Made by a program: the position numbers and the translations under genes. Of a stretch of DNA of 64,000 nt, positions 8,016-16,865 are shown piece after piece; the first letter of the stretch is position 1; each line of letters opens with the position of its first letter. Source of the DNA: UBA8231 sp036011085 (GTDB taxonomy: Bacteria > Latescibacterota > UBA2968 > UBA8231); NCBI GenBank assembly GCA_036011085.1, contig DASCMS010000147.1:1-64000 (forward strand). Reading direction: 5' to 3'. The notes beneath the pieces were generated by a model. The model did not search any database. It was not told the origin of the DNA and worked only from the letters and a program-made list of their open reading frames with translations.

Positions 8016-9346
8016 CTGTCGATCTCCTGCAGGGCCTCGACGACGCTCTTCTCCACAAGACCGTACATCTCGTCGATATCGTCTTCGGTTGCGATGAGCG
8101 CCGGCGCCACGGCAAACCACAGAGGATCGATGCGCATGATGAGGCCGTTGGCCAGGGCCGTCTTCTTCAGCGCCTCGCCCAGTTCGGGACAGGCTTTGCC
8201 GTCACGCATCAACTCCACCCCGCGTAGCAGCCCCTTGCCGCGTACTTCGCGCACGACGCCGTACCGGCTCAACCCGCCCAGCTTCTCCACGAGATAGTCA
8301 CCCAGCACGCCGGCCCCACGGGCCAGGTCGTTTTCCACGATCTCGTCGATGACGGCGATACCCACAGCGCTGGCCAGCGGGTTGCCGGCAAACGTGTGCC
8401 CGTGGACGAAGTTGACCTCGTCCGACACGGAACCGCAGAACGCGTCGCCCAGATCCTGTCGCGCGATCATCGCCCCCAGGGGCACCGTACCGCTCGACAG
8501 TCCCTTGCCACCACAGAGGATATCGGGCGTGACGCCGAAGGTCTGCGCGGCGAACATGTGTCCGGTGCGACCGTAGCCGGTGATGATTTCGTCGAAGATG
8601 AGCAGTACGTCGTACCGATCGCAGACCTGGCGCAGGATCTGGAAATACTCGTCGGTCGGGGTCACCGTGCCGCCCGTGTTGCCTATGGGTTCGACAATGA
8701 CCCCTGCCACCGTGTCTGGATCCTCGTTGACGATGACGTCCTCGAACATGCGGGCACAGAACCGGTTGCACTCTTCCCACGTGGCGAAGCGGTCTCGATA
8801 GTAGGTCGGCGGGAAGACTTTCGGGAAGCCACCCATCTGTGGCTCGAAAGGAGTCTTGCGCCGGCCCGTACCACTGGCCGCCATGGCGCCGAAGGTCCCC
8901 CCGTGGTAACCCTGGTACCGGCTGACGAACTTGTACTTCGCCGGGCGGCCAGTTTGCTTGAAGTACTGTCGTGCAAACTTCATGGCCGCCTCGATTGACT
9001 CGGAGCCACCACTGAATGGTTTGACGAAGTTCAGGTTGTCCGGGGTCACTTCGCCGAGCCGCTCGATGAAGTCCAGTGTCACATCGGCGATGCCGTGCAT
9101 GGGTGGGGCGAAGCTGAGTCGTTCCATCTGTCGGCGCATGGCCTCCAGCACCCGCGGATGTCCGTGACCGAGGTTGGCGACGAAGATCCCGCCGATGGCA
9201 TCGAAATAACGCTTGCCTTGCACATCCCAGTAGTAGAAGCCCTCGGCGCGCGACACGATGAACGGCTCGGCCACGATCTGCTCCGTGGCACGAAAGTCGA
9301 TGGATGTGCGGCGCAGCAGCCGCGCTTGACGCTCGTCCGCTTTCAT
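8012..9346 (-). CDS. Class III PLP-dependent aminotransferase
   Basis: 444 residues, the usual length for class III (omega) aminotransferases, which move an amino group between an amino acid or amine and a 2-oxo acid or aldehyde. Visible features are the substrate/PLP segment SGGSESIEAAMKFAR, YQGYHGGTFGAM, the PLP Asp in FDEIITGYGRTG and the Schiff-base Lys in LCGGKGLSSG. It is joined by ATGA overlaps to the M20 hydrolase upstream and the enolase-superfamily gene downstream, suggesting a three-step catabolic route in which a deacylated amine is transaminated. Substrate unknown. Confidence 0.9.
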   Translation of the reverse strand: MKADERQARLLRRTSIDFRATEQIVAEPFIVSRAEGFYYWDVQGKRYFDAIGGIFVANLGHGHPRVLEAMRRQMERLSFAPPMHGIADVTLDFIERLGEVTPDNLNFVKPFSGGSESIEAAMKFARQYFKQTGRPAKYKFVSRYQGYHGGTFGAMAASGTGRRKTPFEPQMGGFPKVFPPTYYRDRFATWEECNRFCARMFEDVIVNEDPDTVAGVIVEPIGNTGGTVTPTDEYFQILRQVCDRYDVLLIFDEIITGYGRTGHMFAAQTFGVTPDILCGGKGLSSGTVPLGAMIARQDLGDAFCGSVSDEVNFVHGHTFAGNPLASAVGIAVIDEIVENDLARGAGVLGDYLVEKLGGLSRYGVVREVRGKGLLRGVELMRDGKACPELGEALKKTALANGLIMRIDPLWFAVAPALIATEDDIDEMYGLVEKSVVEALQEIDR

Positions 9347-10530
9347 GCCGCCTCCGCTGCGTCCGGACAGTAGGTGATCGCCGTCAGGGCGTACACCTGA
9401 GCCACACGTATCAATTCCGCCACGGAGACCTCCTCGCTCAGCGTATGCGCCCCTGTTGCCGCCGGCCCATGGGTGAGAGCCGGTATACCTGCCAGGCGGG
9501 CGAAGGAGTTGCCGTCGTCGACGAAGGACTTGCGCCCGGGGGACAGCTGTTCCCCGGTGCAGCTCTCGTACGCCGATCGAAAGGCTCCGACCAGCGAGTC
9601 CTTCAGGTCGATCCGAAAGGCGTCTCCCTGCACCTCGAAGTCGTGCTCTATCTGCGTGCCGGTGCGGTCGGCCAGATCCTGCAGCATGGCGGCAAACTCC
9701 GATCGTGCCTCCTCAACGGCCCCGGGAGTCACCCAGCGCCGCGTGCCATTGAGAACACATTCGGTGGGCGACTGGTTGTAGATCTCGCCGGACTGTAGGC
9801 GGCCGACAAACACCGAGTCACAGCCGGCGACCTCGTGCGTGGTCAGCGCCAGCTGCTGTGACCACTGCCTGCACTCCACAACCAGCTGCGCCCCCGCTGC
9901 CAGAACATCGGGAGTATCAGCCGGACGCAGAACTTCATGCACGGGCTCTCCGTCCCGTGTGATGCGCACCTCGAAGATGGCCATGCCTCGCCCGGCCACG
10001 GGCAGGCAATCTGCCAGATACTCCGGCAACAGTACGGCATCTCCCACATAACCTTCACGGATCAGGGCAACCAGCTGACGCCGGTCACCCCATGGCCCCT
10101 CGTGATGATCATGCGCCGTGATCAGGATCTGGCCCCCCTGCAGCGTCTCTGTCTCACGCAGTACCCGCAGGGCTTCGACAAAGGCGGCGATGCCACCCTT
10201 CATATCGGAGGATCCGGATCCGTACAGACAGCCTTTTTCCAGGCGTGGCGGCACGAAGGGCAGGTGAACCGTGTCCAGATGGCCATCGAACTGCAGCACC
10301 CGACCGGGCGCACCCGAATCGAAGCGCACCGCTACCGCCGGGGCCTCGGGCCAGTCGGCCACGGGACGCTCCACGGAAAACCCATCCTCTCCCAGAATCT
10401 CCGCCAGGCGGTCAGCGACGGCGCCGGCGCTCCGCGTGGGACTGGGCACTTCGATCAGCTGGACCGCGGTATCGATCAGTCGTTTCTCGTCAACCGCCTG
10501 CTGAACCCGCTCCACCAAACCCTTGTCCAT
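9343..10530 (-). CDS. M20 family metallohydrolase (ArgE/DapE-like)
   Basis: 395 residues, typical of M20 amidohydrolases that cleave N-acyl or peptide bonds with two zinc ions. Metal-site segments are visible: DGHLDTVH (first His and Asp), SGSSDMKGG (bridging Asp), HDHHEGPWGD in the position of the usual Glu-Glu-x-Gly, and a C-terminal HGPAATGAHTLSEEV with the last His. The HHEGP variant suggests an unusual active-site loop. ATG 10530 has a GGGAGA ribosome site; the frame is open further upstream to 10929 but that extension has no family similarity. First gene of the operon with the aminotransferase. Confidence 0.88.
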   Translation of the reverse strand: MDKGLVERVQQAVDEKRLIDTAVQLIEVPSPTRSAGAVADRLAEILGEDGFSVERPVADWPEAPAVAVRFDSGAPGRVLQFDGHLDTVHLPFVPPRLEKGCLYGSGSSDMKGGIAAFVEALRVLRETETLQGGQILITAHDHHEGPWGDRRQLVALIREGYVGDAVLLPEYLADCLPVAGRGMAIFEVRITRDGEPVHEVLRPADTPDVLAAGAQLVVECRQWSQQLALTTHEVAGCDSVFVGRLQSGEIYNQSPTECVLNGTRRWVTPGAVEEARSEFAAMLQDLADRTGTQIEHDFEVQGDAFRIDLKDSLVGAFRSAYESCTGEQLSPGRKSFVDDGNSFARLAGIPALTHGPAATGAHTLSEEVSVAELIRVAQVYALTAITYCPDAAEAA

Positions 10531-10686
10531 CTGCTCTCCCTGCTTCTGTGATCTGAAACTGCCTGGAACGACACGAAAGCTGGCGTCCTGGTGGGGCCAC
10601 GTCCAACCCTGTCTTGCTCCATGCGGCCGCAATGTCGTGAGTTGTGCCGACAGCATCTCTGCAGAAATGCACCCGAAAAGGTCACC

Positions 10687-11055
10687 ATGCCTCGCGAACC
10701 GACTGCCTCGCCCGAGCAATTCATCCAGGGAGCCCCCGTCCTGCAAGTTCAGGACGTGCTGGCCACGGCGGCATTCTACAGGGACGTCCTCGGCTTTGAC
10801 TGGGACTTCGGTGACGAGGAGTACTGTGTTGTCTGGCGTGACAACTCGGCCATCCACTTCGCCAGGGGCGACGGCGACGTCTCCGGGCTGCACCTGTTTC
10901 AGTGGGTGAGAGATGTCGACGCCCTGCATGAGGAGGTCACAGCGAAGGGTGCAGTGGTTGCCGTCGAACTGGCCAGCCGCTCGTACGGCGTCCGCGACTT
11001 CAAGATCACCGACCCCAATGGCGTCGGTCTCGTCTTCGGGCAGGCGATCGACTAA
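10687..11055 (+). CDS. VOC family protein (glyoxalase/bleomycin-resistance fold)
   Basis: A 122-residue single VOC domain made of paired beta-alpha-beta-beta-beta modules. Visible landmarks are VLQVQDVLATAAFYRDVLGF at the start, VWRDNSAIHFARGD in the middle and FKITDPNGVGLVFGQ at the end. The family includes metal-dependent dioxygenases, isomerases and antibiotic-binding proteins, and one domain is not enough to choose. ATG 10687 is preceded by AAAAGG. The gene is divergent from the M20 operon and convergent with the lipoprotein gene. Confidence 0.85.
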   Translation: MPREPTASPEQFIQGAPVLQVQDVLATAAFYRDVLGFDWDFGDEEYCVVWRDNSAIHFARGDGDVSGLHLFQWVRDVDALHEEVTAKGAVVAVELASRSYGVRDFKITDPNGVGLVFGQAID

Positions 11056-11080
11056 CCTGCCGGTGTGGACAGGATCGGCG

Positions 11081-11479
11081 TCATGGTTCGTAGGCCATCA
11101 TGTCGTCCACCAGCGCCAGCACCACCGAATCAGACTGCGCTTCACCGTTCAGTTCCATCGCCGACAAGGTGAAGGAAGGGGTAGCCCGGAAGACGCGGAA
11201 CTGGACGATGGTTTCCGCCTCAGATCCATCGATGCCGTACCCCTCCAGGTTGACATAGGTGTGGTTGTCCGCACCGAGGAGAGACGCCCAGGCGACGCTG
11301 TCGAAGTAGCAGTCCGCGGCGACGCCGATCGGGTCGTCCGGATACGTCTCGAAGGAGCTGTCGATCACGAAGTTGATGACTTCGCGGTCATCCGTGCCCA
11401 CCAAGCCCGACTTGGGATCATCGCACGCGACAAGCATCAATGGCAGCGCCATCGACCACAGTCTCCGGGCTGGGATCAC
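11081..11479 (-). CDS. Small predicted lipoprotein, unknown function
   Basis: A GTG at 11479 overlaps the upstream stop as GTGA and gives a 132-residue protein with a clear lipoprotein signal: positively charged start, hydrophobic ALPLMLVA and Cys at residue 19 followed by Asp-Asp. In E. coli an Asp at +2 retains lipoproteins in the inner membrane; whether this rule holds here is unknown. The mature part is acidic and resembles no family I recognise. It is coupled to the AhpD-like gene, so both are likely made together. Confidence 0.7.
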   Translation of the reverse strand: MIPARRLWSMALPLMLVACDDPKSGLVGTDDREVINFVIDSSFETYPDDPIGVAADCYFDSVAWASLLGADNHTYVNLEGYGIDGSEAETIVQFRVFRATPSFTLSAMELNGEAQSDSVVLALVDDMMAYEP

Positions 11480-12066
11480 GCGTGCTTGCCCGAGTTCCAG
11501 CCGCGCGCTGCCAGCCACTGCTCACCGGACGCGACCGCGCCCTCCTCCAGAGTGGTGGCCATACTGTCATTCCAGCGGTTCAACAGACCGAAGAGGCTGA
11601 TCACACCCATCAGCTCGATGATCTCGCCGTCGTCCCAGTGGTCGTGGAGACGGGACTGCAGTTCGGCGTCGACAGCGTTCGGCACCGTCGAAGCGGCGAG
11701 GGCGAAATCGAGGGCAGCCCGCTCCGCATCGCTGAAGGCTGCGTGCGTTCGATACTCCCAGATGTTCTCCAGCTGCCCCGCGTCCGCCCCGTAGCGCTCC
11801 GCTGCCCGGATGGTGTGCGCCTCACAGTACCGGCATCCCGCCGCATGGCTGGCGATGTAACCGACGAGCCGCTTCAGTGAGCTGGTCACTCGGCCCTTGT
11901 TCTCCATGACCGCCTTGTTGTACTCGATGAAGGCTCGGGCGATCGGTGGACGCCGCAGCATCGTCAGAACACTGTTTGGGCAGTAGCCGAGGGTTTCGTT
12001 GAAGAACTCGGCGAGTCGGGCAGTCTCATCGTCGCCATCGATGTCGAGGGGATCTACGAGCGGCAT
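11476..12066 (-). CDS. Carboxymuconolactone decarboxylase/AhpD-like peroxidase-related protein
   Basis: A 196-residue all-helical protein with the AhpD-type redox motif C-R-Y-C followed by EAHTIRAA, preceded by a helix ending in ASHAAG. The family acts as alkylhydroperoxidase or thiol-disulfide partner; the Cys pair and downstream His support that chemistry. An AGAGGAGC ribosome site precedes ATG 12066. It overlaps the lipoprotein gene by 4 bp. Confidence 0.85.
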   Translation of the reverse strand: MPLVDPLDIDGDDETARLAEFFNETLGYCPNSVLTMLRRPPIARAFIEYNKAVMENKGRVTSSLKRLVGYIASHAAGCRYCEAHTIRAAERYGADAGQLENIWEYRTHAAFSDAERAALDFALAASTVPNAVDAELQSRLHDHWDDGEIIELMGVISLFGLLNRWNDSMATTLEEGAVASGEQWLAARGWNSGKHA

Positions 12067-12163
12067 TGCCGGGGCTCCTCTGGTGGACTGATGAGAGAAT
12101 CGTCACAGCGGCCCACAAAAACGGCAGTCCGGCGTCCCGGGACAACAGATCGCCCGCTCTTGC

Positions 12164-13348
12164 TTACCAACCTTTCCAGCTGCCGTCCGCGTGACGGTAC
12201 TGCCGATACGGCAACGGCTCGTACGACAGCTCCGCAATGTCCTGTGCCTTTACCGTCAATCCCAGGCCCGGCGCGTCGGAAACATTGATGTAGCCATTGG
12301 CGATGGACCAGTCGTGCTCGACGTACTGGCCAAACCGTTGGAACCACACATCCCCCATCTCCTGGATCAGGAAGTTCGGCGTCACCGCATCCGCCGTCAG
12401 GGTTGCCGCCAGGGCCAATGGACCACCGGCGTTGTGCGGCGCCATCTGCATCTGCGACTCCCGCGCCGCGCGCCCGATCTCCACCAGTCCCGTGATGCCG
12501 AAACAATGACAGACGTCGGGCTGCAGATAGGCGCAGGCACGGGCTTGGATCAGCGGCAGAAAGTCTCGCAGATGAAACAGTTTCTCGCCCGTGGCGATGG
12601 GAATCTCGCTCTTGCCCGAGACCTCCAGCAGCGCGTCGACGGACCCCACCTTCACCGGTTCCTCCAGAAACAGTGGCCGGTACGGGGCGATGGCTGCGGC
12701 GCAGGCCAGGCTCAGCTCCGGTGTCGGGCTGCCGTGGGCGTCGAGGAGCAGATCGAAGTCATCTCCCGCTGCTTCACGCATGGCACGGACGCACTTTGTC
12801 GTGTGCTCCACGGCGTCGGCATCCATGGGCCACGTGCGCGTCTCCAGGGGGTTGCCCTTCACGCCGGCGTAGCCTCGGTCGCGGATCGCCAGGGCGCCGT
12901 CGACGGCGGCCTCGGCGTCGACCAGCGAAATGCCGCTGTAGACTCGTACCCGATCGCGCCGACGACCGCCCAGGATCGTATGCACGGGCACACCCCACGC
13001 CCTGCCGGTGATGTCGTACAGGGCTGCGTTGATCGCCGCGATGGCGCTGCCGAAGACGGGACCGCCCTTCCACGGCAGGCGGTTCTGGATGTCGTCGCAG
13101 AGGGCCGTCACCGCCAGTGGATCACGACCGATGAGCAGCTCACGCCAGGCGTGCAGCGTCGCCTCCACCGGTTCGGTGAGCCACTCGCCGGTGCCCTCGC
13201 CCCAGCCGGTGATCCCCGCATCCGTCTCAATCTGCAGAAACAGCCAGGGCTTCGACGTGCTGCACAGCAGCTCGCCGCTGGCCGGATCGCGGATCTGTTG
13301 TCCGGTGGGCACACTGAACTTGTACGTGTGCAGATCCGTGATCTTCAT
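12164..13348 (-). CDS. Enolase-superfamily sugar acid dehydratase (galactonate dehydratase-like)
   Basis: 394 residues with an N-terminal capping domain and a C-terminal barrel. Catalytic residues are visible as Asp and His in LLLDAHG, Glu in LFLEEP, Glu in IATGEK and the base His in QMAPHNAGGP. The Asp-x-His plus Glu plus Glu ligand pattern matches the mannonate/galactonate dehydratase branch. The product would be a 2-keto-3-deoxy sugar acid. It is not translationally linked to neighbours and is divergent from the gene at 13397. Confidence 0.88.
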   Translation of the reverse strand: MKITDLHTYKFSVPTGQQIRDPASGELLCSTSKPWLFLQIETDAGITGWGEGTGEWLTEPVEATLHAWRELLIGRDPLAVTALCDDIQNRLPWKGGPVFGSAIAAINAALYDITGRAWGVPVHTILGGRRRDRVRVYSGISLVDAEAAVDGALAIRDRGYAGVKGNPLETRTWPMDADAVEHTTKCVRAMREAAGDDFDLLLDAHGSPTPELSLACAAAIAPYRPLFLEEPVKVGSVDALLEVSGKSEIPIATGEKLFHLRDFLPLIQARACAYLQPDVCHCFGITGLVEIGRAARESQMQMAPHNAGGPLALAATLTADAVTPNFLIQEMGDVWFQRFGQYVEHDWSIANGYINVSDAPGLGLTVKAQDIAELSYEPLPYRQYRHADGSWKGW

Positions 13349-13396
13349 CTGAGCCTCGCTTGTCGAGTTGCAGAATCCCGACTACGGTTAGGCGCC

Positions 13397-14215
13397 ATGG
13401 CCGAATCCCTTCGCTTCTACGTCGATCCGTCGACCAACTCCGCCGATCCTGAGGTCCGCATGACCTATGGTCTGCACGTAGTCTCTCCCTGGGGCGGCAC
13501 GGTGTTCATCAACTTCCCTGAGCATCTCGAATACATGCCCGGCACGAAAGGTATCGCCCGGCACCATGATGAACGCGACAATGTCTGGCGCGTCGAGGAG
13601 AAAGGTGCCCGCGCCCACTACAGTGTCGAGAGTCTCACCGATCCGGGGGTGTTCTTTCACGCCGAGGCCCGGGCCGACGGCGAGCGTGCCCACCTGGCGT
13701 TCTCCATACGGAACGAGACGCTGACACCGCGACGCAGCCTCCGCGCCATGTTCTGCCACGACTACGGCGGCCTGGCCGGCTTTCCTGGGCCTGAGACCGA
13801 CAACTTCGCCCGCACCTTCGTCCCCGTCGAGGGACGCCTCGCCTCGGTGGCTGACCTGCCGGTCCGCACCCCGTCGGCCCGCGCCCGCATGGCCCAGGCG
13901 GCGGGTTGCCCCGACCATCACAACTGGTGGGCGGAACAGATGGGTGGGCTGATCGAGGCTCCCCTGGACTTCGCCTTTGCCGCGGTCCGGTCCGGGGACG
14001 ACCGCCATGTCGCCCTGTCCTGGACACCGGGGAAGTGCCTGCTCTCCAACTGCGCCATTCCCTGCATTCACGCCGACCCGTACTTCGGCGATCTGCCTCC
14101 CGATGGCGAGTGCAGCGCCACAGGCACCCTCGTCTTTGGCCGCGGTCCCGTTGATGATCTCGCGGATGAATTCCGCTCCCGAGCTCAGCGACCTTGGCTG
14201 ACGCCAGTCGGTTGA
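13397..14215 (+). CDS. Uncharacterised protein, 272 aa
   Basis: I do not recognise this family. The ATG at 13397 is chosen because the long upstream open frame is antisense to the enolase-superfamily gene. The protein is rich in beta-strand-like and aromatic segments (FYVDPS, TVFINFPEHLEYM, VFFHAEARADG, HDYGGLAGFPG) and has a Cys-x4-Cys-x4-Cys-like stretch near residue 220 (KCLLSNCAIPC) followed by HADPYFGDLPPDG, reminiscent of a substrate-binding beta-sandwich. There is no signal peptide or membrane segment. It is divergent from the enolase-superfamily gene, so a shared sugar-acid role is only a guess. Confidence 0.65.
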   Translation: MAESLRFYVDPSTNSADPEVRMTYGLHVVSPWGGTVFINFPEHLEYMPGTKGIARHHDERDNVWRVEEKGARAHYSVESLTDPGVFFHAEARADGERAHLAFSIRNETLTPRRSLRAMFCHDYGGLAGFPGPETDNFARTFVPVEGRLASVADLPVRTPSARARMAQAAGCPDHHNWWAEQMGGLIEAPLDFAFAAVRSGDDRHVALSWTPGKCLLSNCAIPCIHADPYFGDLPPDGECSATGTLVFGRGPVDDLADEFRSRAQRPWLTPVG

Positions 14216-14225
14216 CCACAGTCGG

Positions 14226-15902
14226 CTACATTAGGTGCACGCCCACCTCACCGGCGAACAGACCGACGACGATCCAGAAGGCTGCCATGAACAGGTGCCC
14301 GACGAACAGGCCGATGAAGAAGGGAATCAACTTCTGAAATGCGGCGCCGCCGCCGTACTTGAGCACGGAGCGCTTGATGAACCACCCGATCCAGACGGAA
14401 AACCACAGCCCGCTGCCGATCCCGGTGGTGATGTAGCCGATGGGATGGAGGGGCCACCAGTAGAAGGCGCTGCGCAGGTAGAGGAGCAGGGACATCACGA
14501 TGGCCCCGAAACCGACGAAGCTGACCTCGGTCCAGTCGGTGCTTTGTGCCCGCTCCTTGAGCAGGATTTCACGCACGAGGGTGTTGCCGAAGACCCAGCC
14601 GGACTCGCCGAAAGCCCAGAACTCTGAATTCAGCGCTCCCCTGGCATAGATCTCGTCCAGCATACGCCAGCCGAAAACGGCCATGGCCGCCAGCACCCCG
14701 AGGAAACCCGCCCAGAGGATCCAGCGACGACTGCGCCGATCCATCCCTTCACTCGCACGGGAGCTGCTCAGCAGCAGCGGCATCAGATGGGGGCCCAGCA
14801 TCACCGTCGGCCAGGCAAAGGAGAGAATGCTGAGTCCCTTCAGCAGAGAAGGGGCTGACACGGCGACGGCTGACGACTCCGCCGCTCGGTAGCCGAAGAG
14901 GCGGATGACGAAACTGGGAGGCCAGACCCAATTCGTGGTGGCCGGGATGAGACCGATCTCTCCCACGAGCCTGGTGACGAAGATGACGAGCAGAGCGTAG
15001 ACCCCGAACACGAGCAGGGCGAACCACAGGGGAACGCCCACGATGACGCACCAGGACAGCACGCCGACGATGGCCACACAGGCGCCCCAGAACGCCAGAC
15101 GGTAGCCCATGGGCTCCTCCGCGTCGTCGGCTCCGCCCCTCAACCCCAGAGCCCGCCGCAGCACGAGTCCGTAGTGTGTCCTCCCCCGCCAGACCAGCGC
15201 CGCCAGGAAGATGACGATGGCGCCCACGGTGTCGGCCCCCGAGTTGAGCGAGAACCCGACCCAGGAAAGCCGGGTCGTCTCGGTGAGCGTCAACGCCGAG
15301 GCGACGACCCGCATCAGATTGTCGATGAGGGCGAAGAACCAGACCGAGAAGGAGATCTCCGTGGTCAGCAGGTAGGAGATGGCCATCACGTATGGCTCGA
15401 TGGCGATATTGGGGTCCATGCTCCGCCACGGCTCCTCGACGAGGAAATCCCGCAGGCTGAGCGATGTCAGTCCTATGCTGGGCACGGCGGGTTCATAGTG
15501 ACTGAGGCCTTCCAGAAGAAAGACGAAGGCACTCACTCCCACGCCCGCAAAGAACAGGGAGGATCTGGTCCCCCGCAGAACGCCCTCCTCTCCTTCTTCG
15601 ATAAGGCTGGTCACCATGGCGACATGCGGAAACATCAGCTTCTCGTGTTCTAGCCACTGACGACGCAGCAGGCAGCCCAGGCAGAGCTGACCGAACAGGA
15701 GGAGACCGAGCAGCACCGACCACCAGGCGATCGGTTCGGCCCACACATCCCAGGGGATACCCTGACCATCCGGTGAGCCTCGGTAGTAGCGCAGGATCGC
15801 GTCGGTCACCGGTCCCTCGTCCAACGGGTCGAAGGGGACGAGGAAATCGGGAAGGGTGGTGAGGAAGTGCCCGCGGTAGTCGTTCTCCGGCGTGGCGAAG
15901 AA
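14226..15902 (-). pseudogene. DUF6785-like multi-pass membrane protein, C-terminal part after in-frame TAG
   Basis: This part begins with FFATPENDYRGH immediately after an in-frame TAG (15903-15905) and continues without a frame change from the N-terminal part at 15903-16214, so the two form one 662-codon gene. About a dozen hydrophobic helices are visible. The motif HEKLMFP at residues 190-196 of the joined protein mirrors VERLPFP at 187-193 of the OPT protein at 21134, and TRLVG later mirrors ARLIG, so it is probably a divergent OPT-like transporter. If the TAG is an absolute stop, translation of this part could only restart internally, for example at TTG 15824, and would lack the first helices. 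Confidence 0.75.
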
Positions 15903-16214
15903 CTACGGCGCCGGCAGCAGGGCGATCATACCGCTGACGACATGAAACGCGGCGACACCCACCGAGAGCACGCAGAACACGCCAAGGATGTTGGCGCTCG
16001 AGAGGCGTGGAAATGGCGGTGGCAGGCGGCTTCCAGCGACGAGGACGACGACGGCGGCAAAGGCGACCAGGGGCAAGTACGCTCCCGAGAGCTCCCTGGC
16101 CTTCATCCACAACAGCGCCTGTGGCAGGTAGTACGCCGTGGCCAGGAGCAGGGCGATCCCCACCACCACGCCGCGCAGCGCTCCGGTTCCCGACCTGTCG
16201 CCCATCTCCGGCAA
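15903..16214 (-). pseudogene. DUF6785-like membrane protein, N-terminal part ending at in-frame TAG
   Basis: 103 residues from ATG 16214 to a TAG at 15903-15905. It contains three hydrophobic helices (GVVVGIALLLATAYYLP, YLPLVAFAAVVVLVAG, ILGVFCVLSVGVAAFHVV), as expected for the start of the membrane protein continued downstream. The amber lies between PAP and FFATPEN. A Tyr, Trp or Gln codon would each be one base away; I cannot tell which was original. Alone, this fragment would be a short membrane peptide of doubtful function. Confidence 0.7.
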
Positions 16215-16313
16215 GCGGATTCCTGTCGATCTGATTGAACTGCTATGGCACCGACGTGAGTTGCATAATCTTATTGCCGACGCCCGGGTGTTTCCAGTTA
16301 ATTGTCACCTCTT

Positions 16314-16865
16314 ATGTCCTGCCGCTCCACAATCGCCCCCCTCCTCTTCTGTCTGCTGCTCGGCACCGGTTCGTCCGCCGATCTGTCTGACGGGATCTTT
16401 GCCGACATCCGTCGTTTCGAGGCGCTGGGCAGTCGCATGACCGGGACCCGGGGCGCCGACCTGTCCGCCGACATGATCGAGGCGCGGTTCACCGGGCTCG
16501 GATTGGAGCGGGTGACGCGGCAGAACTTCGATGTCGTGGTGCCCGTCACGCGCGAAGCGAGCCTGACGGTGGCAGGCGAGGAACTCGTCGTTCATCCCGT
16601 GTGGCCCAATGGAATCCGCACTCCCACGATCGACGGCCGGCTGAGAGGGCCCCTGGTGTGGGGCGAGAGCGGACATCTCGAGTCCTATGATGGCGCCCGG
16701 ATGGAAGGCAGCATCGTCGTACTGGAAGGCGATCTGGGCGTCGACTGGTTTCATGCCCCCATGCTCGGGGCCCGGGCGATTCTCTTCGTCGAGGGGGAAC
16801 ACGCCACACGCACACAGATGGAGTACAAGTTCAGCTCCGTGCCGATGAACGTGCCCCGTTTCTAG
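16314..16865 (+). pseudogene. N-terminal part of large M28-like/FtsX fusion, ending at in-frame TAG
   Basis: ATG 16314 begins a signal peptide (APLLFCLLLGTGSSA), so the protein is exported. Residues ~25-70 resemble the start of M28 peptidases (DIRRFEALGSRMTGTRGAD), and ~90-180 form a protease-associated (PA) insert. The frame meets TAG at 16863-16865 (codon 184) after VPMNVPRF, and in the same frame continues as LAGDGAAWLRQH into the large downstream part. If the TAG is a strict stop, only a secreted PA-domain fragment is made. The gene is divergent from the DUF6785 gene, which also carries an in-frame TAG. Confidence 0.72.

Noticed and set aside
12191..13396. Long N-terminal extension of the gene starting at 13397
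   Set aside because: It runs antisense through the enolase-superfamily gene; the ATG at 13397 is the sensible start.
16215..16313. Shared divergent promoter between the DUF6785 and M28/FtsX genes
   Set aside because: A promoter must exist, but the only -10-like CATAAT (16264-16269) has no -35 at suitable spacing, so no site can be placed.
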